From assembly GCA_004194705.1 (NCBI GenBank), contig SADC01001177.1:310001-374000 (forward strand): a stretch of 64,000 nucleotides of DNA, in the 5' to 3' direction. The translations under genes and the position numbers were made by a program. Below, piece by piece: positions 20,650 to 31,727 of the stretch. The notes under the pieces were generated by a model. The model searched no databases and was not told where the DNA came from. It saw only the letters and a list, made by a program, of their open reading frames with translations. Origin of the DNA: Ditylenchus dipsaci. Taxonomy: Eukaryota; Nematoda; Chromadorea; Rhabditida; Anguinidae. How positions within the stretch are numbered: position 1 is the first letter of the stretch; the number at the start of each line of letters is the position of its first letter.

Positions 20650-20752
20650 CGCCGCCAGTGGCTGCTGTCATATTTTTAATCTTCCCCTTTAGCTCACTTT
20701 CTTCTGATTCAATAGCTGGTTGTGGAGTAGGATAAGGTGAAGGGTTACAGCT
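20650..20752 (-). other. Possible orphan exon
   Basis: On the - strand the reading PSPYPTPQPAIESEESELKG followed by KIKNMTAATGG lies between an AATAG acceptor and a possible donor in GGCGGCGGTGCC. It could be an upstream exon of the Lys/Pro/Glu-rich gene 6.8 kb away, but the phase cannot be confirmed. Confidence 0.2.
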
Positions 20753-20889
20753 ATTACATACACCCACCCTTCATCCAACCAACCTGATTTTATTAGTTGA
20801 GTAAAAAATATTACTTTTAAGTGCCAGTTTTTTATCATTGTTTATTGCAGTTTTAGTAAAAACCACATCTCGGTGTAGCTTTGACGAAT

Positions 20890-21022
20890 TACCGTAATAG
20901 AGCGGCATGCCGCTTTTATTTTTCGAAATGCCGAAAATTGGAAAATTGTCAATCGAAAAAGGCCTTAACTCTGAAATCCTAATCAAAAATAGGGGATCCG
21001 CTCTATTAGAGGAAATAAGGTA
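20890..21022. mobile_element. TA-flanked MITE, family B
   Basis: TACCGTAATAGAGCGGC at the left and CCGCTCTATTAGAGGAAATA at the right, ending AAGGTA. Confidence 0.65.
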
Positions 21023-21558
21023 GTTGTAAATGAATTTATTGCTTTGGAGTATTCCGTCAAAGTCAAAAATGGAATTTGGCCCTTTTTCGGACAAATTTAA
21101 TTTTTTGAATTTCAGCTTTAATAAGTTTATGAGAAGATAGTTTTCTATTTCTATAACAACGTGTAGCTAAGATTCTAGGATCTCATTTTGGGTAATCCTT
21201 TTTTCTGGGAAAAATAAACTTTTTTTCGGGCAGATGGGTTTGCGGCTGTTAACAAAGGGATGTTAACCGAGAGCTGAACCGAAATTCAAACCGAAAGCTG
21301 AAAAAAGAGAGAAAAGAGAGAAGCTACCTAAGCATCAGCAATGAAGCGAGCCAGAGTTTTAAATAATTGATTTCGCATAGTCAAAAAGATAAAGCAGCGC
21401 CGACCTTTAATTTCTGTTGAAACGACAAAAATGGTATCTTCTATTTTTTGAAAGCTATAGCTAATGAGCACCTGCAAATTACTACTCCACTATTTCATGA
21501 TTACTAACTTTTGTCAATTTTTTCTCATAATATTGTTTACTTCAACATAACTTCTGTA

Positions 21559-21644
21559 CAGTCGAACCTCGATAAGCCGACACCCCGATAAGCCGACACC
21601 CTGAGTTCGGTCTCTTGGGGTGTCGGCTTATCGAGGTTCGACTG
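21559..21644. mobile_element. 86-bp pogo/Tc1-type MITE
   Basis: CAGTCGAACCTCGATAAGCC and its perfect complement GGCTTATCGAGGTTCGACTG form the ends, flanked by TA on each side (21557-21558 and 21645-21646). The whole element can fold as a hairpin. Confidence 0.8.
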
Positions 21645-21909
21645 TATGTCATTTTTACCTTATATTTTTTTAAGAAAAAAATACGGCACTTTTCAGTTTC
21701 GACCAAAAATAAAAAACTGCCTATCGGTTTTATTAGAATGTTTTAGGTATCGGTTTTTTTTAAAACCCTTATTTAAAACCCCAAATGTTTTAAAAATATT
21801 TTCGTCCAAAATAAAATTATTTATTGCTTGCTAAGACAACATATATCGATTTTCACCGCTTCAAATTCCTAATTGTGTATTGTGTAATAAAAGCAATATA
21901 TTCTTTTCA

Positions 21910-24768
21910 ATGCGTGCTATTCTCCGTTTTCTTCGTACTTTTACAGCAACCACAAAAGGAATGGTGTGTGCTGCATCATTGCTGGTTGTTATTATATGCA
22001 TTCTGCTATCCCTCGCACAAAAATCTACTCAACAACAGCGTCTACCAAACATCCGTGTGACTGACCAGGAAATAGCCGATTTGGCCAATGAGCTGAGGAA
22101 AAGTGACCGCAACAAAGCGCGCTCCAACCAAATCCAACTCGACTACCAAGGCCACACTTCCACTCGAGACACTGCCGACAACGCCAAATCCAAGTCTCTG
22201 TGTAATTTATTTCTTTTTTTTTGTGATAAACTTTGATTTGTATTAAATTATATTTTTATACAAGCATTTTGACATATACCTTTGTTTTAGATTCTTCAGA
22301 TCAGTAGATCAATCGTTATTTTCCGGAGATGGAACCTACGCTAAACTGTTTCAACTTTATGACAATTTTGAATTTGAAACAGGAGTTTCTGAAATAGAAA
22401 CAGCGCAGGTGAGCACTTTTTCTTCGTGACCTTTTTTAGTTATTTTCTTCAAAATAAAAGAAATTTAAAAAGGCATTTCATATGATGTTTTAACATTCTT
22501 GCGAACACTGAGAGAGCAAAACTTTTTTTATGACGCAAATCTGAAATTTTGTAAACGCCAGTCGACTTAGAATTTTATAAGATTTTTTGACCCTACCGGA
22601 ATATACACCCCCCCCCAATGAAATTTTTTTAAAAGTGTTTCCAAACACCCTATATCAACCTAAAATCGCCTCAGGAGCAGGGCTGTAAAAACATCCGGAA
22701 GATACATCCGGATGTGTACATCCGAAACATCCACATCCGGCGGATGTGGATGTTGCATGGCAAAAAATTTTGGGTCGGATGTCGGATGTGGATGTGGATG
22801 TCAAAATGTTTTTGGCCGGATGTGGATGTGGATGAAATTTTTTAGGTCGGATGTCAGCGGATGTCCGGATGTTTTTTCGGATGTTTTCATGGCGGATGTC
22901 AATATGCTTTTGCGGATTTTTTCGGCTTGTGGCCGAAACATTCTTTTTTCCTTGTTCTAAATCTTCTTCTTTGTTGTTTCGAAAAAACCAAACGCCAAAA
23001 TCCGATAAGCTAAAATCCCGCAATACTCAAAAAAATTTTCTTTCCTTCTTTTCGTCTCATCGGTGGTCCCATTCCTCCGATTCCCAAATCTACAATTTCC
23101 AATAGTCCATTCCCTCCCGAACAATTCTTAACCGAAATTATACTTTTTTCTTCAGTCAAGCTAGTCGCCATGAGCCACGAAGTGCAAATAACATCCGGAG
23201 AAGAGGAAGTCGAAGAGCAAGCAGTGCCCAAGAACAACAAACGGAAGGTGCCAGGAAATACGCCGACAACTTTGAGCAAGAGACCGAGGAAGAGCGAGGA
23301 ATCAAGTGATTAGATTATTTATTCTTTATTTTGATGATTTAGTCTATCAACTCCGGTGGTGTCAAGGGCTGCTCGTTGGAAGATTTGCTTCGAAGGAAAG
23401 TGCTGCTAGGGTTCAATTTGGGTCTGATGAATGTTAATTTGGTTCACTTTAGTGTCTTGGTTTCACGTCAAAATAAATATTTGCCATTGTTATGCCCATG
23501 TGTAGTGATTACATCTTTTCTATGTCTCTTGTCTAAATAGGCTATTGTACCCATATTATTAATTAAAAGTGAATATAAGCAATTTTTTGACATCCACATT
23601 CAGCCGGAGGTGGATGTAAACATCCAGATATCACTTGGAAATCCGGATGTCAAAAATTTTGACATCCGGATGTCATTTGGATGTAAGGATGTCAAAAAAA
23701 TTTGACATCCGGATGGATGTGGATGTCAAAAAATTTCAGGCCAGATGTCGGATGTGGATGTTGCATGTCGAAAATTTTTGGGTCGGATGTCGGATGTGGA
23801 TGTGGATGTTTTTGGCCGGATGTGGATGTGGATGTAGGATGTCAAAAATAAAAAATTTACAGCCCTGCTCAGGAGTTCAAAAAAGACAATATATTTGAGT
23901 TCTGGTCAATAAAAAATTGAGTTTTGGGCATTGAAAACGCGATTTTTGCAGCTGGTTCAAATTTAAGAGTTGTTCAGGAAAGAACTGAGATCAAATCATT
24001 TGTGGACGCTGTTGTAAAAACTCGTCCTATGCAATTACTCTTCCAATTTTTGCAGCGAAAAGGTTCTTAAAACTTTGTTCAATCTCTTGAATGCCTAATT
24101 TTTATTGTAGAACACCCCTATGCCAGATCGGAGAATCAGTTCCGACAATGGCTTCTGCAGCTCTGGTTTGCTTCATACTCTCGAGCCAGAGGAAACATCG
24201 ATACTTCTGGCTTTGAACACGTATTTATGGGTGAAGTAGACTATTTTCAGAAAATGTTTATATTTTTTCAAACCCATTTTAACCAAATTTAAAGGCTAAA
24301 AATGGCGAGATTTCCGGTTTGCACAATTGGGTTCGCCTCTATTATTTGGAAAAGAACAGTTCACCTGGATTTGACTACAAAGGCTTTCTCGTCAAGAGAT
24401 TTGTGAGATCTACTCTCATAATTTTTTACTAAATATTTTTTTGCAGAACATTTTCGGTGCTATCAAATTTTCAATTGGCAACTTCATGAAGCGGTCTGGC
24501 AGTTTTTTTATTGGTACCAGTCCAGAGTATGACATGTCTATTTATACACTATGCTTTTTATTCCGTCGAGGTGTTACAACATGCAATGTTGGTTGTAAAA
24601 GTTCCTGATGTAATAATCCTTTTTTTGTTTAAGTTTGAATTCGATGGATGTCCAATTGCAATCACAAGTTTTGATCTGATTCAACAAAAGCGAGTGTTTA
24701 TCGGCTCAATGTATCGAGTGCTGGTAGAATTACTGAAGCGTGTAGAAGAAACAATAGTTGAAATGTGA
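21910..24768 (+). CDS. ENDOU: EndoU-family poly(U)-specific endoribonuclease
   Basis: Seven exons in continuous phase: 21910-22199, 22291-22408, 23978-24062, 24111-24235, 24295-24402, 24447-24587, 24634-24768, total 333 residues. An N-terminal hydrophobic segment ([19 protein letters not shown], residues about 18-36) is a signal anchor or signal peptide, so the enzyme is secreted or faces the ER lumen. The XendoU domain follows: [17 protein letters not shown], then the catalytic histidines in GFEHVFMGE and [12 protein letters not shown], the lysine region [10 protein letters not shown] and the diagnostic [15 protein letters not shown]. EndoU enzymes cut RNA at uridylates leaving 2',3'-cyclic phosphate in a metal-dependent way. 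The last intron uses GTTGGT, chosen because it keeps phase and leads into [10 protein letters not shown]. Intron 2 holds a 1.2-kb hAT-type element. No frameshift is needed. Confidence 0.96.
22678..23867. mobile_element. 1.19-kb hAT-type element (CAGGGCTGTAAA ends)
   Basis: Ends CAGGGCTGTAAA and TTTACAGCCCTG, flanked by the perfect 8-bp duplication CTCAGGAG (22670-22677 and 23868-23875). Subterminal arrays of GGATGTGGATGT on both sides. A paralogous stretch at 58380-58570 carries the same flanks without the insert. It sits in EndoU intron 2. Confidence 0.93.
23170..23437 (+). CDS. Mini-ORF carried inside the hAT-type element
   Basis: ATG in good context (GTCGCCATGAG) after a TTCTTCAG acceptor-like site opens a 47-residue frame: acidic start ([11 protein letters not shown]), then basic and nuclear-signal-like (KRPRKSEE), stop at 23311. 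If a short intron 23305-23341 is removed the frame continues to 23437. AATAAA follows near 23470. It may be the leftover start of a transposase or a captured host fragment; no domain is recognised. Confidence 0.3.
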
Positions 24769-24833
24769 TTTATTCAAATATAAATCTCTATAATTGAAAA
24801 ATGTTGGGAAATATAAATTCAAAAAATTGTCTG

Positions 24834-24839
24834 AATAAA
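24834..24839 (+). terminator. Poly(A) signal downstream of EndoU
   Basis: AATAAA lies 66 bases after the EndoU stop codon. Confidence 0.5.
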
Positions 24840-24912
24840 ATCTAAATTCACTTATTGGGCAAAATGTTTTTAATACAACTTTTTTATATTTATACCAAAT
24901 CGACAGTTGAAG

Positions 24913-25122
24913 CAGGGCTCCGAAATCAAAATGTTCGAAATAAGAATATCTGCTCAAAATAAGGATATTTTAGGGTATTTAAGCACAATTTTGCTATTTT
25001 ATCCAGTGCTTATTGTTTTTGGTGCCTGAAAATAAGATTTGACGTAAAATTATGAAAAAAAATGAGATTTGGCGTCCTTAAATAAGGACAAGTGTTATAA
25101 ATATGGACATTTCGGAGCCCTG
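24913..25122. mobile_element. hAT-type MITE (CAGGGCTCCGAAAT ends)
   Basis: CAGGGCTCCGAAAT and ATTTCGGAGCCCTG ends, with imperfect 8-bp flanks AGTTGAAG and AGTCAAAG. Inside are AATAAGGAC and GGACA phrases shared with 31143-31356 and 46854-47269. Confidence 0.75.
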
Positions 25123-25314
25123 AGTCAAAGTTAATTTTTCACAAATTTTCTATGAATACTTTTTTGACATCTACAATAAATATTTTAAAAAATAGAATCT
25201 TATGTTTGACAACTAGAATAGATAAAGCAGTATCAAAGATAGCAAAGAAAGTTTTCCAAAAGTTTTTCTTGTTAATTAATCATATGAATGTGTAAGTGAA
25301 ATGTTGCAAGTTTT

Positions 25315-27852
25315 TCAAAGTCTCTTATACATTCCAAGATATTGGTTGCAGTTAGAGCAGTAATGTTCACAATCCTAAATGCACAGCTTTATTACGGTAT
25401 TTTATCTTACAAAGCCTCTCCTAAACTTCAAGAGTATTTATATTTTGGAGCAGTGAGAACATTTACATAGTTATTAATTTTCTGTTTCTTAAAACGAGAA
25501 TGGCGGCTTGTAATCAGGAAGGTACCCTCAGCCGGCTGAGGATGACGGCTGAAGTAAAAATTTTGGCCCGGCTGACGGCTGAGGTAAAAATTTGGCCGTA
25601 GGCTGAGGTAAATTTTTTGATCCGGCTGACGGCTCAATAAAATTTTCCCAACTCAGCCGGCTGATGGCTGAGGTAATCATCGAGTATACCACCCTACGTG
25701 GTCGATTTGCTTATGCAGCTGGTCTTAAAATCTCAGAGTCACTGTCAAATTTTGAATTCCGCTCAAGACGATAGACATTGAAATTTGAAAATCAAATATT
25801 TATTGTCTTGAATTCAAAAGTGGACAGTGTAGTATGACCATTATGAATTGAAAACTTGTGGGTTTCCAGTTAGATTTTGACCGTGCACAATTTGTTACCT
25901 CCCGGACCTGTTTTCACCTACTTCATCAATGTTTGAAGCGAAAAGAAGCCGCACCATCGTATTCAGCGTTAAAGACTTTTTTGATTTTTGATGATTGAAT
26001 AAATGAAGCCATAGGTTGGCTCTATTAGAGGGGAAAATGTATTCTGTGACAAGTATTTTACAGTTACCTGGCAACTCTCCATGCAAAATGGAATCAAACA
26101 ACAACCATCCAACAGCCGAACAGCAGAAGCAAACCGAACAAGATCCACGCCAGCAGTCCTGCCGAGAACTTCAATTTAGACACCGTATTTTGATGACCTT
26201 AATTATTTAATTCAGTTTTAGAGATTTATCATTATTTGAATTAATTTTTTAAAATATATATAGGTAGGGTAATCGAGTACTGGTAATTTTCGAGCCGAGC
26301 GTCTTACGGATAACTTTGTCAGCATCTCCAAAAAAGACTCACAATGAGGGCAAGTGACAGTGACCGGATTTGGACCATACTGGGTATTGTTGACATACAC
26401 ATGCTGGGTAGGCTGCTGGACACCGGCACCTGGCTGGTGATGATGATGCTGAGCAGCAGTGGGTGGAGCACTATAATGAGGTGGATAGGGGTTGGTCAAA
26501 TTTGGTTGATATGCTGCAATAACCATGGTGAAAAGAATAAAAATAAAATAGGGTGCCCAAAACTTACGAGCCTGTTGGTGATATTGTGGAGCACCATCGT
26601 TAGTGGTCGGATACATGCTCGGTTTGCTATTGTCCTCTGAATAATTGCAATTGAATTATGTTATACGGAGAGTTAATATGTAATTTCGGGACGTAATTGT
26701 TTCGCCAATGCAACTTTCGCCAATGAGATGTTTTCAAGGATGGCACCTTTTCGCCGATGAGGTCACTTCACCAATGGTATGTTTTTGACAATAGCTTCTT
26801 TTCTGGAGCACTCTTATTTCTTTGTCAGGCAAATTACCACTCATTTTGTAGCTCATCTCACTGGCTAAAAAATGAATAGTAATTTGACGGACAAGGCGGA
26901 CAAAGTACTTGAGAAAAGAAGCTATTGGCTATAAGAGTGGCGGAAAGATGCCATTGGCAAAAACATCTCATTGACAAAAGTTTCGTTAACGAAACGATTA
27001 CGTCCCGTATTTTCAAAGATCTTCCGATTTTTTCTTATATCTTTGAAGTAATGCTTTTTTTTTAAAATATCTTTAAAGTAATGCTTTTTTTTAAATATCT
27101 TTAAAGTAATATATCTTTAAAGTAAGCTTTTTTAATATTTACATTTAAAAAAAATAGGAATGCAATTTATAATTGCCAGCGATTTCAAAGATTTTTTCAA
27201 AATAAACTTCCTAGATTTTCTAAATATTAAAGAAAGGCAAACATAAATTCGTTATCTATTTCTTTAAAAAGGACAAAAACCAATTTTTTTCGATTTAACT
27301 AAAAAAAACATCGTCGTTGATGACAGTGGTAATAGCCTAAGCCAAATTGCCAATACTCTTTATTTTAGTGTATGGCCGGTTAGAAACACCTCTTTTTAAA
27401 ATTTCACTATGTTTTATAAATAAAAATACCCATTGTTCTTAATTATTCTGATGCTGCCTAGAAATTATTATTTAGAGAAGATTTTTCATTAAATTCATCA
27501 AAAAGAATATTAAAAACTTTTGAATGAAAAAAATCCAAAATCAAGAAAATAAGACTTTCAGCAAATAAAAAGCCTTTTTCTTTCCATACACCCACAACTA
27601 AAACACAGGAAAAGAAATTGTTCAGAATATGGTGACTGTTGCTCATAGGTGTTGCTGTTGCGCTATTCTGGCTCATAGCTACAGAGAGAACAGACGCCCG
27701 TGCCATTCGAAAACAAATAAGCACCGTGTTTTTTTTGTAAAATACCATTACACACCAAAACGGAGAAAAACATAATTAGAATTTGCTTTTTTTAGATTTT
27801 CGAAATGAAAATATATCTTAAGCCTACCGTAAGGAGGAGGTGCTCCGTCCAT
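25315..27852 (-). CDS. LITAF: LITAF-domain (CDIP1/LITAF-like) membrane protein
   Basis: Five exons on the - strand: 27852-27828, 26636-26568, 26513-26343, 26197-26068 and 25374-25315. The N-terminus MDGAPPPYED has a PPxY motif, the usual Nedd4 WW-domain ligand of LITAF proteins, followed by a Pro/Tyr/His/Gln-rich linker. The LITAF domain has its first CPHC knuckle (split by an intron), a hydrophobic in-plane helix (GLLAWILFGLLLLFGCW), the GCCLIPFC motif and the closing CSNC with YLGMYKRL at the C-terminus. Two CxxC knuckles bind zinc and the helix inserts into the cytosolic leaflet of late endosomes or lysosomes (family knowledge). One base is missing in a G run near 26109, where the frame changes between FGCW and DGCC. 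Intron 4 holds a CGGCTGACGGCTGAGG repeat. Confidence 0.95.
25490..25670. repeat. Repeat of CGGCTGACGGCTGAGGTAA
   Basis: GCCGGCTGAGGATGACGGCT is followed by three degenerate CGGCTGACGGCTGAGG units with AAAATTT spacers, in an intron of the LITAF-domain gene. Confidence 0.6.
26687..27007. mobile_element. 321-bp foldback in the LITAF gene intron
   Basis: CGGGACGTAATTGTTTCG at the left pairs with CGAAACGATTACGTCCCG at the right; inner blocks TCGCCAATGAGATGTTTT and AAAACATCTCATTGAC also pair. Confidence 0.75.
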
Positions 27853-28312
27853 ATTTGTCTTCAAAAAATTTTGAGAGCTGAGCCTGCAAAATATCGGTTT
27901 TGTTGGAAAATCATTGCGCGAAAAACAATAACAGTATAGAATACCCTGAGACAGCGCAAAATTTACTTTGCCTCAAGGGGCGAGGACCCGCAAAATCTTA
28001 ATTTTCGTGCTCTGAATAGGCACGGAATCACTTTGGTTTCCGAGAAATCAAGAAAAAATTTGGTTTGCTTTGGACCCCAAGATAAAACTTCTATTAAATT
28101 TTAAAAGAAGTCTTTTTTAAATTGGCGCCAAAAAATTTTAAGTAAAAAAGGCTGTATTGAGAGGGGAAGGGAATATAACCTAATTATTTAGAGGCTGTAT
28201 CAGAACAATCCTGATGAATGGTACCGAAAAGAGTCACAATGATAATACTGTGGTCAACTTCACTAGCAAAATGAACGTTTAATATTGAACAATGAAAATA
28301 AATAGACATGAG

Positions 28313-30754
28313 TAGGGTTGTCGATCGATTTATCGAAATCGATCGAAATCGACCGAAAATCGAAGCTTTTTCGATATTTTCGATTATTTCGATAATCGAT
28401 TAATCGAAAATTTTCGATTTTTTCGATAATTCGATTATCGATTAATCGATAGCCTTCGATCGATTTTCGATTATCGAAAACCGAAGATTTTTCGATTTCG
28501 ATATTTTGTGAACTTTTTGTTATAAAATGTAGAGTTTCATTTTCAAGAACTTTCAAAATAACCTGATTTTAACGAAAGGTCAATTATTCGCTTCTCACCC
28601 CCTTATTTCATTTCACTAAGAAACTTCTTTAAAGAACCTATCTAGCTAACAAAGATGTCTGAAATATGGTCGAAGAAGATTTTCAAGGTGTCTGGAGATC
28701 GAAAGAAGTGGATTTGTCTTCATGCGGAATGCTCAAAGGAGTTCGAAATTCCTGCCTCAAAGTCTACGACGGTTCTTTGGCACACTACTCTACTAACCAT
28801 GATGCTATCTTCCGAAGTACAGCATATGCCAAAAAGAGGACCCGTTTGGATGACACTGAAGATCAAGTGGAAAAGAAGAAGCCTAAACTTGATGTCAGGA
28901 AATTTTTCAGGTAATGTGCGCTGAATATAGTTCGAAATCTGTTACCTTGTATTTTAGCCCGAATATGGATGCAGGACAATCAAAAGAGCTTGCTGATCTC
29001 GTGGTGGATTTTGTCGTAGAGACTAACCAGGCATTTTCGATTGTGAACTCATCGTCTTTCATGGCTCTTGTAAGGTTTAACGGCAACGGAGCAAGAGTAA
29101 ATGAGATTCCGAATTTGGATTTAATATCAGTTAACTGTTCATAGATTCCCTCGCGGCAAGAACTCAGTCATTCACTCATTCCAGCTCGTGCAGAACTGGC
29201 TTCAGATAGTTTAAAGATTCTACAAGGGAAGAAGGTAGGATTCACGATGGACACCTGGACTTACCGTCACCACTCTTTACTTTGGTTGGGTCTTTTTATA
29301 ATTGACTAAAATGTACCAAAAAATGGTCACTTAGAATTTTTTTAGCGTGACCGCTTCTTACATCGACGAACGATTTCGGCATAAACATCATGTCTTGGCG
29401 CTCGTGCCTTTTCTATCTCGTCATACCGGGGAAAATATTGCCCTTCAGCTGGTTGAAACAATCGATCAAGTTGGGATCCTTCTGAAAGATGTTGTCGCCA
29501 TTACAAGAGATGATGGCTCCAATATGATCAAGGCTGCCAAAGTATTCCAAGGCTCACCAGGGTTAGATTTTTTGAAAATTATATTATTTACTTTAATATC
29601 TTAAGGATTCATTGTCTGTGCCACAAGCTTCATCTGGTTGTGAAGAAGATGATTCTAGGTAAAACGGAAATCAAGCAAGCTGTTGACAAGGCTCAAGATG
29701 TGGTGGTCGCATTGCGAAGAAGTCCTGCAGCAACGGCTAAGTTCAAAGAGGTTCAATTACTCGCAGGAAAAGATTCTACTTTGTTGGTGGCGGTAAGTAT
29801 TTGACTACTCAAGTGATTGGTATAAAAATTTACATACACACAGGCCGTGGAAACGAGATGGAATTCGACTCTTGAAATGATTTCCTCCTTCGCGCACCAT
29901 AAGACTGACCTAGTTCAATTCGCGGATTCAGGATTTAAAGGAGCAGCCGTCAACGCAGTAAAGAAAATGAGTGACTCCGACTATCAGCTTCCAGAAGGAG
30001 TGAATGAACCTCTAAAATTGTTTGAAGATGTTACCAAGCTGGTATGTAATACTTGACTTTAAATAAAAAAAGCATCCATTGTTTAAGTTTTTAGGCTTCT
30101 GCTGATGATATCTCGATTTCTTGCTATGCTTTCCTTGCTAGGCAAATCATACGAGCATTGAAATGTTCAATTGAAAGTTCCAGCATCTCTGCAATCCGTG
30201 ATTCTCTCCAAGCGGCCTTAAGAGACTTCGAAAATAGAATGGAACATTTGTGGAATGACACATTGTTGACTTTATCTGCTTTTCTGGATCCACGGTTCGA
30301 TGAACAGGAAATACCCGATGATGAAGACATGGAAGACATATATTTCGATCATTTAGTCACTCTTTGAATACTTTACCTTTGTTCGTTGATAGCTTAATAA
30401 AATACTTGTTTGTTCATATTATCACTTTTTCGTGTGTTGGAATAATGGTATAAGGTAACCTTAATAAGGGATGATAATTTCATAGATTTCGATCGATTTT
30501 CGATCGAAATCGATCGATTATCGACCAATTTTCGATCGATTCCCGATTATCGATTATCGAAATTTTTTCGATATTTTCGATATTTCGATAATCGATTAAT
30601 CGAAAATTTTCGATTCGATCGATAATTCGATAATCGATTAATCGAAAATTTTCGATTTTTTCGATATTTCGATTATCGATTATCGAAAATTTTCGATATT
30701 TCGATATTTCGATTTTTCGATAATCGAAAAATTTCAAATCGATCGACAACCCTA
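28313..30754 (+). mobile_element. hAT transposon with perfect 8-bp target duplication
   Basis: Ends TAGGGTTGTCGATCG and CGATCGACAACCCTA; GACATGAG flanks both sides (28305-28312 and 30755-30762). About 190-270 bp at each end are dense with TCGATAATCGAT and ATCGATCG motifs, likely transposase binding sites. A multi-exon transposase with BED finger lies between. Confidence 0.95.
28655..30367 (+). pseudogene. hAT transposase, BED-type, lacking the C-terminal domain
   Basis: Exons are separated by short introns (about 28915-28960, 29145, 29290-29345, 29560-29605, 29792-29845, 30041-30095). A BED-like finger lies at 28715-28800 (WICLHAEC, then H...H), with a one-base frame change near 28783. RNase H-fold hAT motifs follow: TMDTWT, TRDDGSNM, the CLCHKLHLV knuckle near 29620, ETRWNSTLEM near 29850 and FLDPRFDEQE near 30285. 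The reading stops at 30367, followed by AATAAA (30396). The usual C-terminal dimerisation region with the third catalytic acidic residue is missing, so the copy is probably not autonomous, although its ends are complete. Confidence 0.85.
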
Positions 30755-31142
30755 GACATGAGTAGTAGCACAAAGGTGAGGGAGTGAATCACTTTCATTC
30801 ACCAAAAGTTGGTTCAAGTGTTGTAAAGAAGCGATCACTTTTACTATTCGGATTTAAGTGCAGCTTTTATAAATAAAAAACAGGGTTGCACAAAGTTTTA
30901 TATTTATTAAATTAAAATTGAAATTTATTAATTTATTTTAAGTTTATTTAGCTATTCAAATTCAAAAAAATGGTCTTTTGAGGTGCTCGGATATTTTATA
31001 GCAAATCTTGAAATTCTGTAAAAAAGCGATCGGCAAAATTAAATTTTAACGAATAAGAGTGTTTGAAATCTAGGTGAAATCGTCAGAATTTAGGCGAGCG
31101 CGATCTTTTGGAGGTGGCCTCATATTGAATTCAACTGTAGTG

Positions 31143-31356
31143 CAAGGCTCCCAGATGTCCTTATTCATAAGATTTCTCCTTATTTTGGGATTCCAAGTCT
31201 TATTTTTGTTTGAAATTTTTAGTCAAAATCTTATTCTTCGGCAGCAAAAGAGCGATAAGCACAGGATAAAATAGCAAATTTGGGGAAAATACCCAAAAAT
31301 GTCCTTATTTTGAGCAAATGTCCTTATTTTTGAAAAAAAAAATTCTGGGAGCACTG
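31143..31356. mobile_element. hAT-type MITE with perfect 8-bp duplication
   Basis: Ends CAAGGCTCCCAGA and TCTGGGAGCACTG; CTGTAGTG flanks both sides (31135-31142 and 31357-31364). It shares ATAAGGACA-type inner phrases with 24913-25122. Confidence 0.85.
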
Positions 31357-31727
31357 CTGTAGTGTAAAATACTTTTAAACCGAGTGAATTTGGTTTTGAT
31401 TATTTTCGTTCTGACACATTTCCTTTTTGACAAGTATCTTCTAGCCATCTAGACAGACAAAAATTTAGAATAACATAGCAACTCCGTATGAACTTTCTTT
31501 AGGAATGGAAGCATTTGGAAATAACAGGGAACAAACTGTTCTATTATAATGTCTCTCGTTTTTGTTATTCTATTTGTGAGACATATAAATAAATAGACCT
31601 TGCTGCACCTATTTTGACTCTTTTTTTATCACACGAGATAAGATTCATTTGGCCAAGCTTCATTGTCATTCGCCCACAACAATTGAACACAAAAATTATT
31701 TGTGCGTATTTTATTTTGTTTGCAATT

